Part shown: in pieces, positions 26,705 to 35,890 of the stretch | How positions within the stretch are numbered: the stretch's first letter is position 1 | How the letters are laid out: the number at the start of each line of letters is the position of its first letter | Assembly: GCF_001885075.1 (NCBI RefSeq) | Contig: NZ_MODU01000004.1 | Span: 186,001 to 250,000 of the forward strand | DNA from: Alteromonas sp. V450 | GTDB taxonomy: Bacteria > Pseudomonadota > Gammaproteobacteria > Enterobacterales > Alteromonadaceae | Reading direction: 5' to 3' | DNA: 64,000 nucleotides | The notes under the pieces: model-generated | Told to the model about the DNA's origin: nothing | The model's database searches: none | The model's input: only the letters and a program-made list of their open reading frames with translations | Program-made: the position numbers and the translations under genes

Positions 26705-27310
26705 ATGAGTGTATTAGTTGGCCGTCCAGCCCCTGATTTTACTGCTGCTGCGGTACTTGGTAGTGGTGAAATTGTAGATGCTTTCACCCTAAGCGAAGCT
26801 ATCAAGGGCAAAAAAGCTGTTGTTTTCTTTTACCCACTAGACTTTACTTTTGTATGCCCATCAGAGCTTATTGCTTTTGATAAACGTTTTGATGAGTTTA
26901 AGAAGCGTGGTGTTGAAGTTATCGGCGTTTCAATCGACTCTCAATTTTCACACAATGCGTGGAGAAATACGCCAGTAAACCAAGGTGGCATTGGTCCGGT
27001 TAAGTACACTCTTGTTGCTGACGTTAAGCACGATATTTGTCAAGCGTACGATGTTGAGCACCCAGAAGATGGCGTTGCGTTCCGTGGCTCGTTTCTAATC
27101 GACGAAGAAGGCATGGTACGTCACCAAGTAATTAACGACCTTCCATTAGGCCGCAACGTTGACGAAATGCTACGCATGGTAGACGCACTAGCATTCCACC
27201 AAGAGCATGGCGAAGTATGCCCAGCGGGTTGGACTGAAGGTAAAGCGGGTATGGATGCGTCGCCAGAAGGTGTTGCTAAGTACCTATCTGAAGAAGCAGA
27301 CAAACTATAA
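26705..27310 (+). CDS. Typical 2-Cys peroxiredoxin (AhpC/TSA family)
   Basis: A 201-aa thiol peroxidase. The peroxidatic Cys51 lies in PLDFTFVCPSE and the resolving Cys172 in EVCPAGW; both are needed for the typical 2-Cys cycle that reduces hydrogen peroxide and organic peroxides. Start ATG 26705 is preceded by GGAGAG; the frame is open four codons upstream. No ahpF or reductase gene is nearby, so it is likely recycled by thioredoxin. The 275 bp separating it from divergent bfd hold a second, weak Fur-like stretch near 26586-26605 that I do not rate as a site. Confidence 0.95.
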   Translation: MSVLVGRPAPDFTAAAVLGSGEIVDAFTLSEAIKGKKAVVFFYPLDFTFVCPSELIAFDKRFDEFKKRGVEVIGVSIDSQFSHNAWRNTPVNQGGIGPVKYTLVADVKHDICQAYDVEHPEDGVAFRGSFLIDEEGMVRHQVINDLPLGRNVDEMLRMVDALAFHQEHGEVCPAGWTEGKAGMDASPEGVAKYLSEEADKL

Positions 27311-27330
27311 GCTAAACGGCTTAAAGGTTA

Positions 27331-27358
27331 AAAAAAACAGCGCCTTTTGGCGCTGTTT
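27331..27358. terminator. Bidirectional terminator between peroxiredoxin and rnt
   Basis: Arms AAACAGCGCC (27335-27344) and GGCGCTGTTT (27349-27358) around TTTT, with seven A residues on the left and TTTCTGTTT on the right, serve both convergent genes. Confidence 0.85.
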
Positions 27359-27378
27359 CTGTTTGGTGGACGAGACAA

Positions 27379-28014
27379 TTATTCTTGATTTTCTACAGGC
27401 CATCCGCCCAACGCTTTATAACGGTTTACCATATAACAAAATAGCTCTGTGGTTTTTTGGGCGTCATATAGCGCACTGTGCGCCTCACTTTGGTCAAACG
27501 CGATCCCCGCTGCACGGCATGCTTTTACCAAAACCGTTTGGCCTAAGGCGAGGCCAGCAAGGCTGGTGGTGTCAAAAGAAACGAACGGATGAAAAGGCGT
27601 GCGTTTTATATTGCAGCGCTCTATTGCGGCATTAACGAAGCTTTGGTCGAATGTAGCGTTGTGGGCGACGATAACAGAACGTTGGCAGTCTGCGTCTTTC
27701 TGTGCTTTGCGAATGCCCTTGCACAAATCTTTCATCGCATCGCTTTCTTGAATGGCTCCGCGCAGCGCGCAATTAGGATCAATGCCGTTAAATTCTAACG
27801 CGGCTGGCTCTAAGTTAGCACCTTCAAAAGGTTCAATATGATAGTGAAAAGTTTGATCAGGATGAAGTATACCGTTTTCATCCATTTTAACCGTTACCGC
27901 TGCTAATTCTAACAGGGCGTCAGTGCCTGCATTAAATCCGGCTGTTTCAACGTCGATAACAACGGGAAAATAACCTCGAAAGCGCTGGCAAAGAAGGGGC
28001 GGGTTGGCAGACAT
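27379..28014 (-). CDS. rnt: Ribonuclease T
   Basis: RNase T is a DEDDh 3'-5' exoribonuclease that trims tRNA and other stable RNA ends and turns over tRNA CCA ends. The 211-aa product shows Exo I (VIDVETAGF, Asp21 and Glu23), Exo II (AHNATFDQ) and Exo III (HSALYDA) motifs. The start MSANPPLL at 28014 is preceded by an AAGAG site; the frame is open to 28083. It is divergent from motY, an arrangement known from Vibrio. Confidence 0.95.
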   Translation of the reverse strand: MSANPPLLCQRFRGYFPVVIDVETAGFNAGTDALLELAAVTVKMDENGILHPDQTFHYHIEPFEGANLEPAALEFNGIDPNCALRGAIQESDAMKDLCKGIRKAQKDADCQRSVIVAHNATFDQSFVNAAIERCNIKRTPFHPFVSFDTTSLAGLALGQTVLVKACRAAGIAFDQSEAHSALYDAQKTTELFCYMVNRYKALGGWPVENQE

Positions 28015-28190
28015 AAACACTCTTGTAAGACTTAATTGCGTAAATTGGCTGGTGACGTAAGTGCGTACCAACCTGCGAAGCATATTGCGTTGGTGAATTA
28101 TCGCAAGGATAACTTTGAGTTGCCAGTTTCAATTTAAAAACGCTACAGTGTGAAAGTAATAAAGAATGATCTTCAAATGGTATAAAGCGC

Positions 28191-28217
28191 TAAACTTTTC
28201 TACAATTTGGACGATAC
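28191..28217 (+). promoter_or_regulatory. FliA (sigma-28) promoter for motY
   Basis: TAAACTTT (28191-28198), an 11-bp spacer and GACGATAC (28210-28217) match the flagellar sigma-28 consensus TAAAGTTT-N11-GCCGATAA at 7 of 8 and 6 of 8 positions with perfect spacing. It leaves a leader of about 130 nt before the motY ATG and is consistent with late flagellar gene control. Confidence 0.7.
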
Positions 28218-28354
28218 TAAGCATAGAAAGCGCATAGAATTGGATGAATTCATTGGTACGTTTTATTTGAATGCGTTCGATTCATTGCGCTTGGTGAGCG
28301 AGAGCGCATTTGCTGCTTTGTTCGTGTTGGTCTGACTTTCGTAATGGTATTGCT

Positions 28355-29227
28355 ATGACGTCAAAATTTAAATTTGTCGCCTTATTGGGCTTGTTGGGTG
28401 TGTTTTCATCCCATGCTGCCATGCGGCAATATTCCGCATCGGTGGAAACCTCGATTTGGCGTATTGATACAGACACGCGACTACAATGTACTCTAAATCA
28501 TGAATTACCAGGCTATGGCGAGGCACTGTTCACGAGCATGGCGTCAAAACAGCTCAATATGGAATTTGAGCTGGATATGCATTTGTTGCCTAACAAATTT
28601 GATGTAGCCGCAGTGTACTCTGTTCCGCCTAAATGGATGCCAGGCGTTGCCCCTAAAACCATTGCTGACATGTCTCTTCGTAAACAATACGACGGCGACT
28701 TACCGCAAGATGCGGCTTGGACCATGCTATCTGAATTAGAGAAAGGCTTTTGGCCCACTATTTATTATCAAGACTGGTACAATAAATACGACAAAGTCAG
28801 TGTAGCATTAAACGCAAGCAACTTTTCAGGGGTATACCAAGACTTTGTTAAGTGCGTTTCAAATTTATTGCCGTTTAGTTTTGAAGACATCGCCTACACC
28901 GTGCTGTCATATCAAAACAATAGCACTCAGTTAACTAAATACTCGCAGAAACGGTTAACAATGATAGGCGAGTATTTAAAAGAGGACAGTGAGCTGGAGC
29001 TTGTACTTCTTGACGGTTACACCGACAGCTACGGCGGGCGCTACAATAACGAACAGTTGTCTATTCGTCGGGCCAACGAAGTGAAAAGCTATTTGACTAC
29101 GCTTGGTGTACCTGAAGACAGGATCCAGCTTACGGGTCATGGAGAAAAACGTCATATTGCGCCTAATGACACAAGAGAGAATCGTGCCCAAAACCGGCGA
29201 GTGGTAGTACGACTGTCAAAATCTTAG
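28355..29227 (+). CDS. motY: Sodium-type flagellar motor protein MotY
   Basis: MotY forms the T ring under the flagellar basal body with MotX and is needed for Na+-driven torque. The 290-aa product has a signal peptide ending SSHA (about residue 21), the MotY N-terminal domain (QCTLNHELPGYGEALF, LSELEKGFWPTIYYQDW, SFEDIAYTVL) and a C-terminal OmpA-like peptidoglycan-binding domain (LDGYTDSYGG, LSIRRANEVKSYL, ENRAQNRRVVV). The ATG 28355 follows open frame from 28310. Head-to-head with rnt and preceded by a FliA promoter, both supporting the call. Confidence 0.95.
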   Translation: MTSKFKFVALLGLLGVFSSHAAMRQYSASVETSIWRIDTDTRLQCTLNHELPGYGEALFTSMASKQLNMEFELDMHLLPNKFDVAAVYSVPPKWMPGVAPKTIADMSLRKQYDGDLPQDAAWTMLSELEKGFWPTIYYQDWYNKYDKVSVALNASNFSGVYQDFVKCVSNLLPFSFEDIAYTVLSYQNNSTQLTKYSQKRLTMIGEYLKEDSELELVLLDGYTDSYGGRYNNEQLSIRRANEVKSYLTTLGVPEDRIQLTGHGEKRHIAPNDTRENRAQNRRVVVRLSKS

Positions 29228-29245
29228 GCGCGAATGAACGCGCCT
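29226..29245. terminator. Stem-loop between convergent motY and glpQ
   Basis: AGGCGCG (29226-29232) and CGCGCCT (29239-29245) form a 7-bp GC-rich stem starting inside the motY stop codon. There is no U tract, so termination is tentative. Confidence 0.4.
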
Positions 29246-29271
29246 GATGTACGGAAATAATGCACTGCCGG

Positions 29272-30489
29272 TTAATGTTGATTATCACGCCACGTTAATA
29301 CTGGCACTAAGTGATCGGTGAAAACACCGTCAGCATGCACAACATTTTCAAGTAATTCCAATACTTGCTCACCAGTCATACCGCTTGGCAACGCATCCTC
29401 ACGGTATGTGTAGGGGTGGATTGTTAGCTTATTTTGATGGGCGTATTGAACCCATTTCGCTGCTTTTGTTTCTCCTTTAGTCATTGCTACAACATCGAAT
29501 AGGTGGCCTAACCAAGGCCCTATGCCGTCGGCATACAATGCAACTTGCTCCATTCCTTCTTGTGTTCGCAACCAGTTGTAATCCGTGTCGCTTTCGCCCC
29601 AGTCGTTTTCGCCAATCAGCATTACTACTTTTCCTTTATAGCCAAGGATTTCGCGAATTCGCTTAACTTCGTTAAAATCGAAGCATTGCAGGTAGCTATT
29701 GCCGCGCTCTCCACCAAATCCGTAAGTATTCATTGTATCGATAACGATTTTGCTTGAATCGATACCCTCTTTTATGTGAAAAGCGGGGGATTTAACTTCA
29801 GGGTAAACGCCTACTGATGCACCGAATTGGCGGTTTAGCTCACTGATTAATTCGAAATGTTCTGCTAATGTAGCTACCTTAAAGTTAGCATTTTTACCGC
29901 GATATCTATTTTTAAATACTTGGTTTCCATCACTATCTGCACGTTCGTGAACCTGCAGCTTATGCAGTTCTTCAAGGGTGAAGTCACGGGCGTAAAAGCG
30001 TCCGTCATTTCGGTGACGGGTTGGAAAAACATCCTCTACGTTGGTCACTGTTTCTAAGTGGATGTCATGTAGTACAACGGGTATGTCGTCTTTCGTGATA
30101 ACAACGTCTTGTTCGATAAAGTCAGGGCGCAGAGAAAAAGCAAGCGTTGCTGCCTCAAGGGTGTGCTCGGGCAAATAGCCTGACGCGCCACGATGAGCGA
30201 TAACGGTAAACTGCATATTATCATTGGCGTTTAGAATATCGCTCGTTGCTGCCGCTTCTCTATTTGAAGCTGTGGCAGGAAAAATAACGCCTGACAGTGC
30301 TACAAGCAACGCTAGTAGAATGGGCATCAGCTGAGCTTCTTGTTTTATGCGTGGCTTCTGACTACAGGCTATATCGCCTGTAGATTTACTTTGCTCGTTT
30401 TGTGAAAAAATTAAGCAATGACGCTGCATATTATGGCACTCCATGTGGTTTTTATTGGCTGTTTTTCTAAACCGTTTTTTAATGTTCAT
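29272..30489 (-). CDS. glpQ: Periplasmic glycerophosphodiester phosphodiesterase
   Basis: GlpQ hydrolyses glycerophosphodiesters to glycerol-3-phosphate and an alcohol. The conserved AHRGASGYLPEHT catalytic segment, EQDVVITKDDIPVVLHD and the PEVKSP motif match the GDPD fold and the periplasmic GlpQ branch. The coordinates give the longest frame (405 aa). A signal-peptide-like stretch MPILLALLVALSGVIFPATA starts at 30327, so translation may begin there or at an internal ATG with a GGAG site; the real start is uncertain. No glpT or other glp gene is adjacent. Confidence 0.88.
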   Translation of the reverse strand: MNIKKRFRKTANKNHMECHNMQRHCLIFSQNEQSKSTGDIACSQKPRIKQEAQLMPILLALLVALSGVIFPATASNREAAATSDILNANDNMQFTVIAHRGASGYLPEHTLEAATLAFSLRPDFIEQDVVITKDDIPVVLHDIHLETVTNVEDVFPTRHRNDGRFYARDFTLEELHKLQVHERADSDGNQVFKNRYRGKNANFKVATLAEHFELISELNRQFGASVGVYPEVKSPAFHIKEGIDSSKIVIDTMNTYGFGGERGNSYLQCFDFNEVKRIREILGYKGKVVMLIGENDWGESDTDYNWLRTQEGMEQVALYADGIGPWLGHLFDVVAMTKGETKAAKWVQYAHQNKLTIHPYTYREDALPSGMTGEQVLELLENVVHADGVFTDHLVPVLTWRDNQH

Positions 30490-30543
30490 TTAGGCACTCT
30501 ATGCGCCAAAAAGCCTGACGTGTAGTAACGTGTTATGTTTTGA

Positions 30544-30939
30544 TTAAAGCGAAATGCTCTTGTTTTGTATAAGCTCTATTGCATAGCCATCAGGGTCGCG
30601 AACAAAAGCAATGACCGTGGAGCCGCCTTTTACTGGCCCAGGCTTACGATACACATCTGCGCCGTTTGCTTCTAAGTTTTCACAAAACTGATAGATATCA
30701 TCGACCTCCACAGCAATATGACCATAAGCATTACCTTTATCGTAGGTGTTGTCGCCCCAATTATAGGTAAGTTCTAATACGGTGCTGTCTGTTTCATCGC
30801 CATATCCCACAAAAGCCAACGTATATTCGTACTCTTTATTTTCAGACTGACGAAGAAGGCGCATGCCCATAAGTGTTGTATAAAAATGAAGAGAGGCCTC
30901 TAAGTTTTCAACTCGAAGCATGGTGTGAAGCATTCGCAT
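30544..30939 (-). CDS. gloA: Lactoylglutathione lyase (glyoxalase I)
   Basis: GloA turns the glutathione-methylglyoxal hemithioacetal into S-lactoylglutathione, detoxifying methylglyoxal. The 131-aa protein has the four metal ligands of the nickel-type enzyme: His5 (MLHTMLRV), Glu in VLELTYNWG, His in YGHIAVEV and Glu in YAIELIQ. Length is that of the bacterial enzyme. It depends on glutathione, which gshA in this window helps make, but the genes are unlinked. Confidence 0.95.
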   Translation of the reverse strand: MRMLHTMLRVENLEASLHFYTTLMGMRLLRQSENKEYEYTLAFVGYGDETDSTVLELTYNWGDNTYDKGNAYGHIAVEVDDIYQFCENLEANGADVYRKPGPVKGGSTVIAFVRDPDGYAIELIQNKSISL

Positions 30940-31111
30940 AACAATTTCCCATTTGAGCCATCGGAATTACGTGATGGCACACAGCATTTAAGATTGCATG
31001 TTGTATATGACTTTTTGTAAACACAAACAACACGCACTAATGATAATTAGGAAATGTTAACGCTTTAAGACAGTTTTACAATTCTAGTTAAACGTACTAT
31101 GCGGACTGGTA

Positions 31112-31822
31112 TCAATAGCCCCATAGGCCAATATTATCAATTTTAAGACGTCGAGGTTGGCTCAATAGGTACACCACCATGTTGCCTAAGTCTTCATTTT
31201 GAATCAGGCCATTGTCCACTTTCTCTGTTTCTGCTTTCTGAGACTGGATCAGTGCAGGATTTAGGGAATGAACGTGAATACCGTAGGGGCGAACCTCTTC
31301 TTGCAACGCTTTTCCAAGCCCCACCATCGCAAATTTTGATGCACAGTAAACGCCTGCATTGGCATAGCCGTTCAATGCCGCCTGTGAGGCGATATTGATA
31401 ATGTAGCCTTCCTTGTTGTTGATCATGTGAGGCACGACCTCTTTACACAAGAGGAAGGCCCCTTTTACGTTAGTATCCATAACTTCGTCCCAGTCTTCTT
31501 CGGACGTTTCCCAAATAAGGGTTTCCTTACCAAAGCCACTGTTATTAATTAGGACGTGTAATTCGCCAAACGTATCTTTGACTTTTCTAACAAAACTGGC
31601 GACATCAGCGCTTTTCGATACATCACAGACTTGGCCAATGATATTGCCTGGGAATAGAACGTCGAACTGCTTTATAGTCTGCTTGACCGCAGTTTCAGTG
31701 CGCCCACAAATGGCCACGTTCATTCCAGCTTCTAGTAGGAAGCGAGCGAGAGTTTTACCTAGCCCTTTTCCGCCTCCAGTAACTATGGCTGTTTTACCTG
31801 CTAACGCATACGTGTCTGTCAT
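31112..31822 (-). CDS. SDR-family oxidoreductase
   Basis: A 236-aa classical short-chain dehydrogenase/reductase. It has the cofactor motif TGGGKGLG (residues 15-22), the NNSG segment and the catalytic YCASK (Tyr-x3-Lys) with an upstream Ser. Substrate cannot be deduced; many relatives are 3-oxoacyl-ACP reductase-like. It stands alone with 160-300 bp on either side and no partner genes. Confidence 0.85.
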   Translation of the reverse strand: MTDTYALAGKTAIVTGGGKGLGKTLARFLLEAGMNVAICGRTETAVKQTIKQFDVLFPGNIIGQVCDVSKSADVASFVRKVKDTFGELHVLINNSGFGKETLIWETSEEDWDEVMDTNVKGAFLLCKEVVPHMINNKEGYIINIASQAALNGYANAGVYCASKFAMVGLGKALQEEVRPYGIHVHSLNPALIQSQKAETEKVDNGLIQNEDLGNMVVYLLSQPRRLKIDNIGLWGY

Positions 31823-32157
31823 AATTTGAACCTATAGCAAAAAAGTAAGGTTAACCCAGCTTTCAAGTGCCTTGAACAAACATACGTATTCAGCTCCTCA
31901 AAAAAAAGTTTTGTAAAAAAGTTGTGTTTTGGTTAAAAAATAAACTGAAAACTAGTGGACATTACGCTTAATAACCTGTACCTTTCGCACCGCTCTAGAT
32001 ATGTTATTTGCTTTACCTATTACTGCGCTGTACCTCTTTTTTAAATCCTTCAAATTGAAGTTTTATATAGATATACAACTGCTTTACTAGCTTGGAGATG
32101 TCTATAGCTATTCGGTGGTTTTCCACCATCACATCAATTTTTTAAAAGGTTTTTATT
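31823..32157 (+). other. Upstream region and long 5' leader of the cold-shock gene
   Basis: About 335 bp without a gene. The last 200 bp probably form the long leader typical of csp messages, which folds differently at low temperature. A small hairpin GGTGG-TTTT-CCACC lies at 32114-32127, shortly before the AAGG ribosome site at about 32146. The transcript start was not located. Confidence 0.45.
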
Positions 32158-32370
32158 ATGTCTAATTCTGTAAACGGTACAGTTAAGTGGTTCAACGAAG
32201 AAAAAGGTTTTGGTTTCATCACGCCTGAAGCTGGCGGCAAAGACGTATTTGTACACTTCCGTTCAATTGCTTCTGACGGTTTCAAAACGTTGAAAGAAGG
32301 CCAAGAAGTTAGCTTCGAAGTTGAACAAGGCCAAAAAGGCCCACAAGCTGCTAACGTAGTAGTTCGATAA
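32158..32370 (+). CDS. Cold-shock protein (CspA family)
   Basis: A 70-aa single-domain nucleic-acid-binding protein with both RNA-binding motifs, KGFGFI (RNP1) and VFVHF (RNP2), on the OB-fold. Such proteins melt RNA structure and act as RNA chaperones or antiterminators. Several paralogues are usual in this group, so no exact csp letter is assigned. The long leader upstream suggests post-transcriptional temperature control. Confidence 0.95.
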   Translation: MSNSVNGTVKWFNEEKGFGFITPEAGGKDVFVHFRSIASDGFKTLKEGQEVSFEVEQGQKGPQAANVVVR

Positions 32371-32538
32371 GACCTCTAAGCTTATCTAGGGTCATTTTCT
32401 TATCTGAAGTGACCTTATAAAAGACGGGCTCTTTCTGAAACTTAGTGTTCACGCAAGAGCCTACTTATCGTTTTTCGATTTCTTTACCCAACCTGCGAGG
32501 AATTCAAAACAAACAACATTAATAAAGAAGTATTTACT

Positions 32539-32718
32539 ATGCAATTTCAAGATTCTATCTCTACCTTTAATAGCGCCATGTCAGGTGCGTTAATTTCCAA
32601 TATCTCCATAAATAAAACAACCGTTGCTTTTAAACATGCGAATACGTATCGGCATGTAGAGCTGCCATCAAGGCAAGAGGCGAAGCGATTTGTTGCCCGG
32701 CTTATTCAGGCTCAATAA
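32539..32718 (+). CDS. Hypothetical 59-aa protein downstream of the cold-shock gene
   Basis: ATG 32539 opens a 59-codon frame ending at TAA 32716. The product is soluble, with an amphipathic basic C-terminal helix (SRQEAKRFVARLIQAQ) and no known motif. An AAGAAG stretch 8-13 bases before the ATG may serve as the ribosome site. It lies 168 bp after the cold-shock gene in the same direction. Amino-acid composition is natural for a protein, but a chance reading frame of this size is possible. Confidence 0.45.
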   Translation: MQFQDSISTFNSAMSGALISNISINKTTVAFKHANTYRHVELPSRQEAKRFVARLIQAQ

Positions 32719-32822
32719 AACGTAAGCATTTTGGACTAGCAGGGCCGAGGGTAGGCAGAGTACTGATAAGCATTGGCCAGCACGAGATGCACTGACCAAT
32801 GTTGATGATTACTAACGTGTAA

Positions 32823-34241
32823 CTACTGTTTAGCTTTTAAGTCAACGTCCGAATCGGCAAGCAAATATATACTTGCTGCGTAGGCTGCAATGTTTTGCGC
32901 AAGTTCATCGGGGTCAATTTTATCGAGGGTATCATCCGGCGTATGGTGAAGATCAAAGTAATCTCTACCGTTTTGATTTAACCTAATCGTTGGTACGCCT
33001 TTCGCTGCTAGCGGAATAATGTCAGGGCCGCCGCCAGCAATGTCTGAACCGCCACGCACTATACCTAGCGGTGATAAAATCTTCGCGATTTCATCGACTA
33101 GCACAGTCGCTTCGGGATTCACATTTGACACAAGTTGCCAGATTGTTTGCGCGCCGAAGTCAGACTCTGTGGCCAGTACGTGGTTTCCAAGGTTCTTTTC
33201 GTGTTGTTTAGCGTAAGCAAAGGCACCTAATAAGCCCACTTCCTCAGCGCCAAACATGACCACACGAATGGTGCGTTTTGGGCGCTCTGGTAAAGAAGCA
33301 ATTAACGCAGCGGCTGCCGTGGTAATAGCAACGCCTGCGCCGTCATCAACTGCACCCGTTCCTAAATCCCAGCTGTCTAGGTGACCGCCAATAAGGATAA
33401 TTTCTTCGGGCTTTTCACTGCCAACTAAATCCAGTATTACGTTGCCGCTGTTTACTTCGCCTTTCCATTTCGATTCAGAGTGAAGCGACAATGACAGCGG
33501 TTTACCTAAGTTATGTAGACGTCGTAAATGGTCTGCGTCAGGGTTTGAGATAGCGACTACGGGGATATCTGCCCAATTATCGCCGTCTGAGCTCATCATG
33601 CCTGAGTGAGGGAAACGATGAGAGTCTGAGCCTACTGATCGCACGACCAGCGCTTCAGCGCCGCCGCGTTGCGCATGTTGCCAACCAATACGGCGACGTT
33701 GGTTCGCTTGACCATAGCCTGCACCTGTTTGGCTTTTAACCATGGCGTCGCCGTCTACAAATGCAATTTTGCCTTTAAGGGCACCATCTTTAACTGCGGT
33801 TAGCGCGTGAATATCTCTGAAATAAACGATGTCTGCATTGATCTCGCTTTCAGAAGGCGCCGCGCCGCCAAGGGCTGTACCATAAAGTGGTTGGGCATAA
33901 GGCGCCGTGAGTGAAATGTGTAGGTGGCCTCTATCCCAAAATGGCATAGTGAATTCTTCTATGCTGACTTTATCAAAACCCAGGCGCTCACCTAACTCAG
34001 CGCCCCAATCCCTAGCTCGTTTTTCAGCTTCAGAGCCGCCTAGGCGAGGGCCAACCTCTGTGGTAAGCGACTCAACGATGCTATAGCCTAAGTCACTTTT
34101 CAGGGCTTGTTGCATTAACGCTTCTGCATTTTTCTTTTGCTTGTCAGTAATAGGTGAGGTGTTGGCAAACACGCCAAAGCTGCATGCACTCACTAATGCA
34201 CCAAACGCCAGTGTTCTAGCGATAGTATTTAATCGGGACAT
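32823..34241 (-). CDS. Secreted M28 zinc peptidase (carboxypeptidase Q-like)
   Basis: A 472-aa exported metallopeptidase. The signal peptide ends around SFGVFA (residue 25). The catalytic C-terminal domain shows the M28 metal-binding pattern: GHLDSWDLG, AVDDGAG, GAEEVGLLG and the late DLHHTPDDT His; a PA-like insert domain lies between about residues 125 and 245. It resembles animal and bacterial carboxypeptidase Q, which releases free amino acids from dipeptides. Start ATG 34241 has GGAGAA; the frame is open to 34370. Transcribed alone. Confidence 0.9.
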   Translation of the reverse strand: MSRLNTIARTLAFGALVSACSFGVFANTSPITDKQKKNAEALMQQALKSDLGYSIVESLTTEVGPRLGGSEAEKRARDWGAELGERLGFDKVSIEEFTMPFWDRGHLHISLTAPYAQPLYGTALGGAAPSESEINADIVYFRDIHALTAVKDGALKGKIAFVDGDAMVKSQTGAGYGQANQRRRIGWQHAQRGGAEALVVRSVGSDSHRFPHSGMMSSDGDNWADIPVVAISNPDADHLRRLHNLGKPLSLSLHSESKWKGEVNSGNVILDLVGSEKPEEIILIGGHLDSWDLGTGAVDDGAGVAITTAAAALIASLPERPKRTIRVVMFGAEEVGLLGAFAYAKQHEKNLGNHVLATESDFGAQTIWQLVSNVNPEATVLVDEIAKILSPLGIVRGGSDIAGGGPDIIPLAAKGVPTIRLNQNGRDYFDLHHTPDDTLDKIDPDELAQNIAAYAASIYLLADSDVDLKAKQ

Positions 34242-34400
34242 GTGTTCTCCATGGATTATTTTTATATTTCTATTTGATTTGCGCGAGCAAAACGCTAACT
34301 CCACCATCATAGCCAATTTGATTGCCCCTTTCGAGGCAAACCACAAGCGTAAGTTGTGTGTTAGTCGCAAAATCGTTTGTGTGAGTAAGTGAATGGAATT

Positions 34401-34424
34401 AAAAAAAGGAGCGTAATGGCTCCT
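34401..34424 (-). terminator. Rho-independent terminator of the rnf-nth operon
   Basis: AGGAGC (34407-34412) and GCTCCT (34419-34424) with seven A residues to the left form a leftward terminator 14 bp after the nth stop. Confidence 0.75.
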
Positions 34425-34437
34425 CTGTAAAGATGTT

Positions 34438-35160
34438 CTATTTGCGTTTCTTCTTAAGTGCTAACTTTTGCTTTTTCTCTTGCTCTTTCAGCACTTCGTT
34501 AATAAAGCTCTTTCTACCAAACTCACGAGTGATAACACACTTGTTTAAGTCGAAACCGCGGGCAGGGCAGTATTCTCTACCGTACAAGATAATCTGTAGA
34601 TGCAGGTCGTTCCATCTTTCTCTAGGGAACAAGCGTTTTGCGTCACGCTCTGTCTGCTCTACGCTTTTTCCGTTCGATAAACCCCAGCGGTACATTAAAC
34701 GGTGAATATGAGTATCTACCGGGAAAGCAGGAATGCCAAAGCCTTGAGACATAACCACAGCGGCAGTCTTGTGACCAACGGCAGGCATGGCTTCCAGCGC
34801 TTCAAAGTTTGCAGGCACTTCACCGTTGTGTTGTTTAATGATCATGTCAGACAAATGCCAAATGCCTTTTGACTTCATGGGGGATAAACCACAAGGGCGG
34901 ATAATGTCTTGAATTTCTTCAATACTCATCAATACCATGTCGTAAGGGTTATCTGCACGAGCGAATAGCTTTGGCGTAATCTGATTAACGCGCTCATCGG
35001 TACATTGAGCCGACAATAGAACCGCAATGAGTAAGGTATAGGGGTCTTTGTGATCTAAAAAGATAGGAATTTCTGGATAAAGGTCATCTAATATCCGCAT
35101 TATTTCTTTTACTTTTTCCTGCTTAGAAAGCGGCTTGGCCGGCTTAACTACATCATTCAT
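34438..35160 (-). CDS. nth: Endonuclease III-like DNA glycosylase lacking the Fe-S cluster
   Basis: Nth removes oxidised pyrimidines and nicks at abasic sites. The helix-hairpin-helix MPAVGHKTAAVV supplies catalytic Lys131 and Asp149 lies in FPVDTHIHR, so the active site is complete. However, the C-terminal C-x6-C-x2-C-x5-C cluster loop of the canonical enzyme is absent: only Cys198 and Cys208 remain in this region. The protein is 240 aa, longer than E. coli Nth (211), with a Lys-rich tail. It is last in the rnf operon, the same place as in E. coli, so it is assigned as nth by synteny; a separate canonical Nth elsewhere cannot be excluded. Confidence 0.85.
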   Translation of the reverse strand: MNDVVKPAKPLSKQEKVKEIMRILDDLYPEIPIFLDHKDPYTLLIAVLLSAQCTDERVNQITPKLFARADNPYDMVLMSIEEIQDIIRPCGLSPMKSKGIWHLSDMIIKQHNGEVPANFEALEAMPAVGHKTAAVVMSQGFGIPAFPVDTHIHRLMYRWGLSNGKSVEQTERDAKRLFPRERWNDLHLQIILYGREYCPARGFDLNKCVITREFGRKSFINEVLKEQEKKQKLALKKKRK

Positions 35161-35196
35161 TTCTCAATACTTTTTTTGTTTTGCATGTTTTAGCGT

Positions 35197-35889
35197 TTAG
35201 CTTTCAGCTGTCACGCGAACCCGTTCAGCTTTCACCGCAGGCGACGTCTGCTTAGCGGCTAACTTCGCATCTATACTGTTTTTGATGGCAATGAGAAGAC
35301 CCATGCCTAAAAAGGCACCCGGTGGCAAGATCGCAAGCAAAAATGGGGTTTCAGTGTTAAATAGCGAAATAGTCCAGTTTGCGGCAATTGGACCGAACAG
35401 CCTATCGGCCCCTGCTAACAACGTACCTGCACCCAATATTTCACGCATACCACCTAAAATAACCAGCACCGCGGTAAAGCCTAGTCCCATCATAAGCCCA
35501 TCGTAAGCTGAAGCGAGCGGCCCATTTTTCGACGCAAAGGCCTCTGCGCGGCCTATAATGGCACAGTTAGTTACAATCAGCGGAATGAAAATACCTAGTG
35601 CTAAATAAAGGTCGTAGGTGTAAGCATTCATTAATAGTTGAACAATGGTAACGAATGCAGCGATGATCATAACAAAAACGGGAATGCGTATTTCGTTTCT
35701 AACCACATTTCGAACGAGTGAAACGGTAACGTTACTGCCGATTAATACCAACATGGTAGCGAGGCCTAACCCAAGACCATTGATAAAGGTTGCGGTAACA
35801 GCCAATAGCGGGCATAAACCTAACAGTTGGACCAGTGCTGGATTGTTCTTCCAAAGCCCTTGTAAAGACAGGTCGCGAAAGTCAGTCAC
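35197..35889 (-). CDS. rnfE: Rnf electron-transport complex subunit E
   Basis: RnfE (RsxE) is an integral membrane subunit of the Rnf/Rsx complex, which couples ferredoxin and NADH to ion transport, or in E. coli keeps SoxR reduced. The 230-aa product has six hydrophobic segments and is homologous to RnfA (shared [17 protein letters not shown] segment versus [10 protein letters not shown]). It starts one base after rnfG ends. A short polar, charged C-terminus of about 20 residues follows the last helix. Confidence 0.95.
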   Translation of the reverse strand: MTDFRDLSLQGLWKNNPALVQLLGLCPLLAVTATFINGLGLGLATMLVLIGSNVTVSLVRNVVRNEIRIPVFVMIIAAFVTIVQLLMNAYTYDLYLALGIFIPLIVTNCAIIGRAEAFASKNGPLASAYDGLMMGLGFTAVLVILGGMREILGAGTLLAGADRLFGPIAANWTISLFNTETPFLLAILPPGAFLGMGLLIAIKNSIDAKLAAKQTSPAVKAERVRVTAES

Positions 35890-35890
35890 A

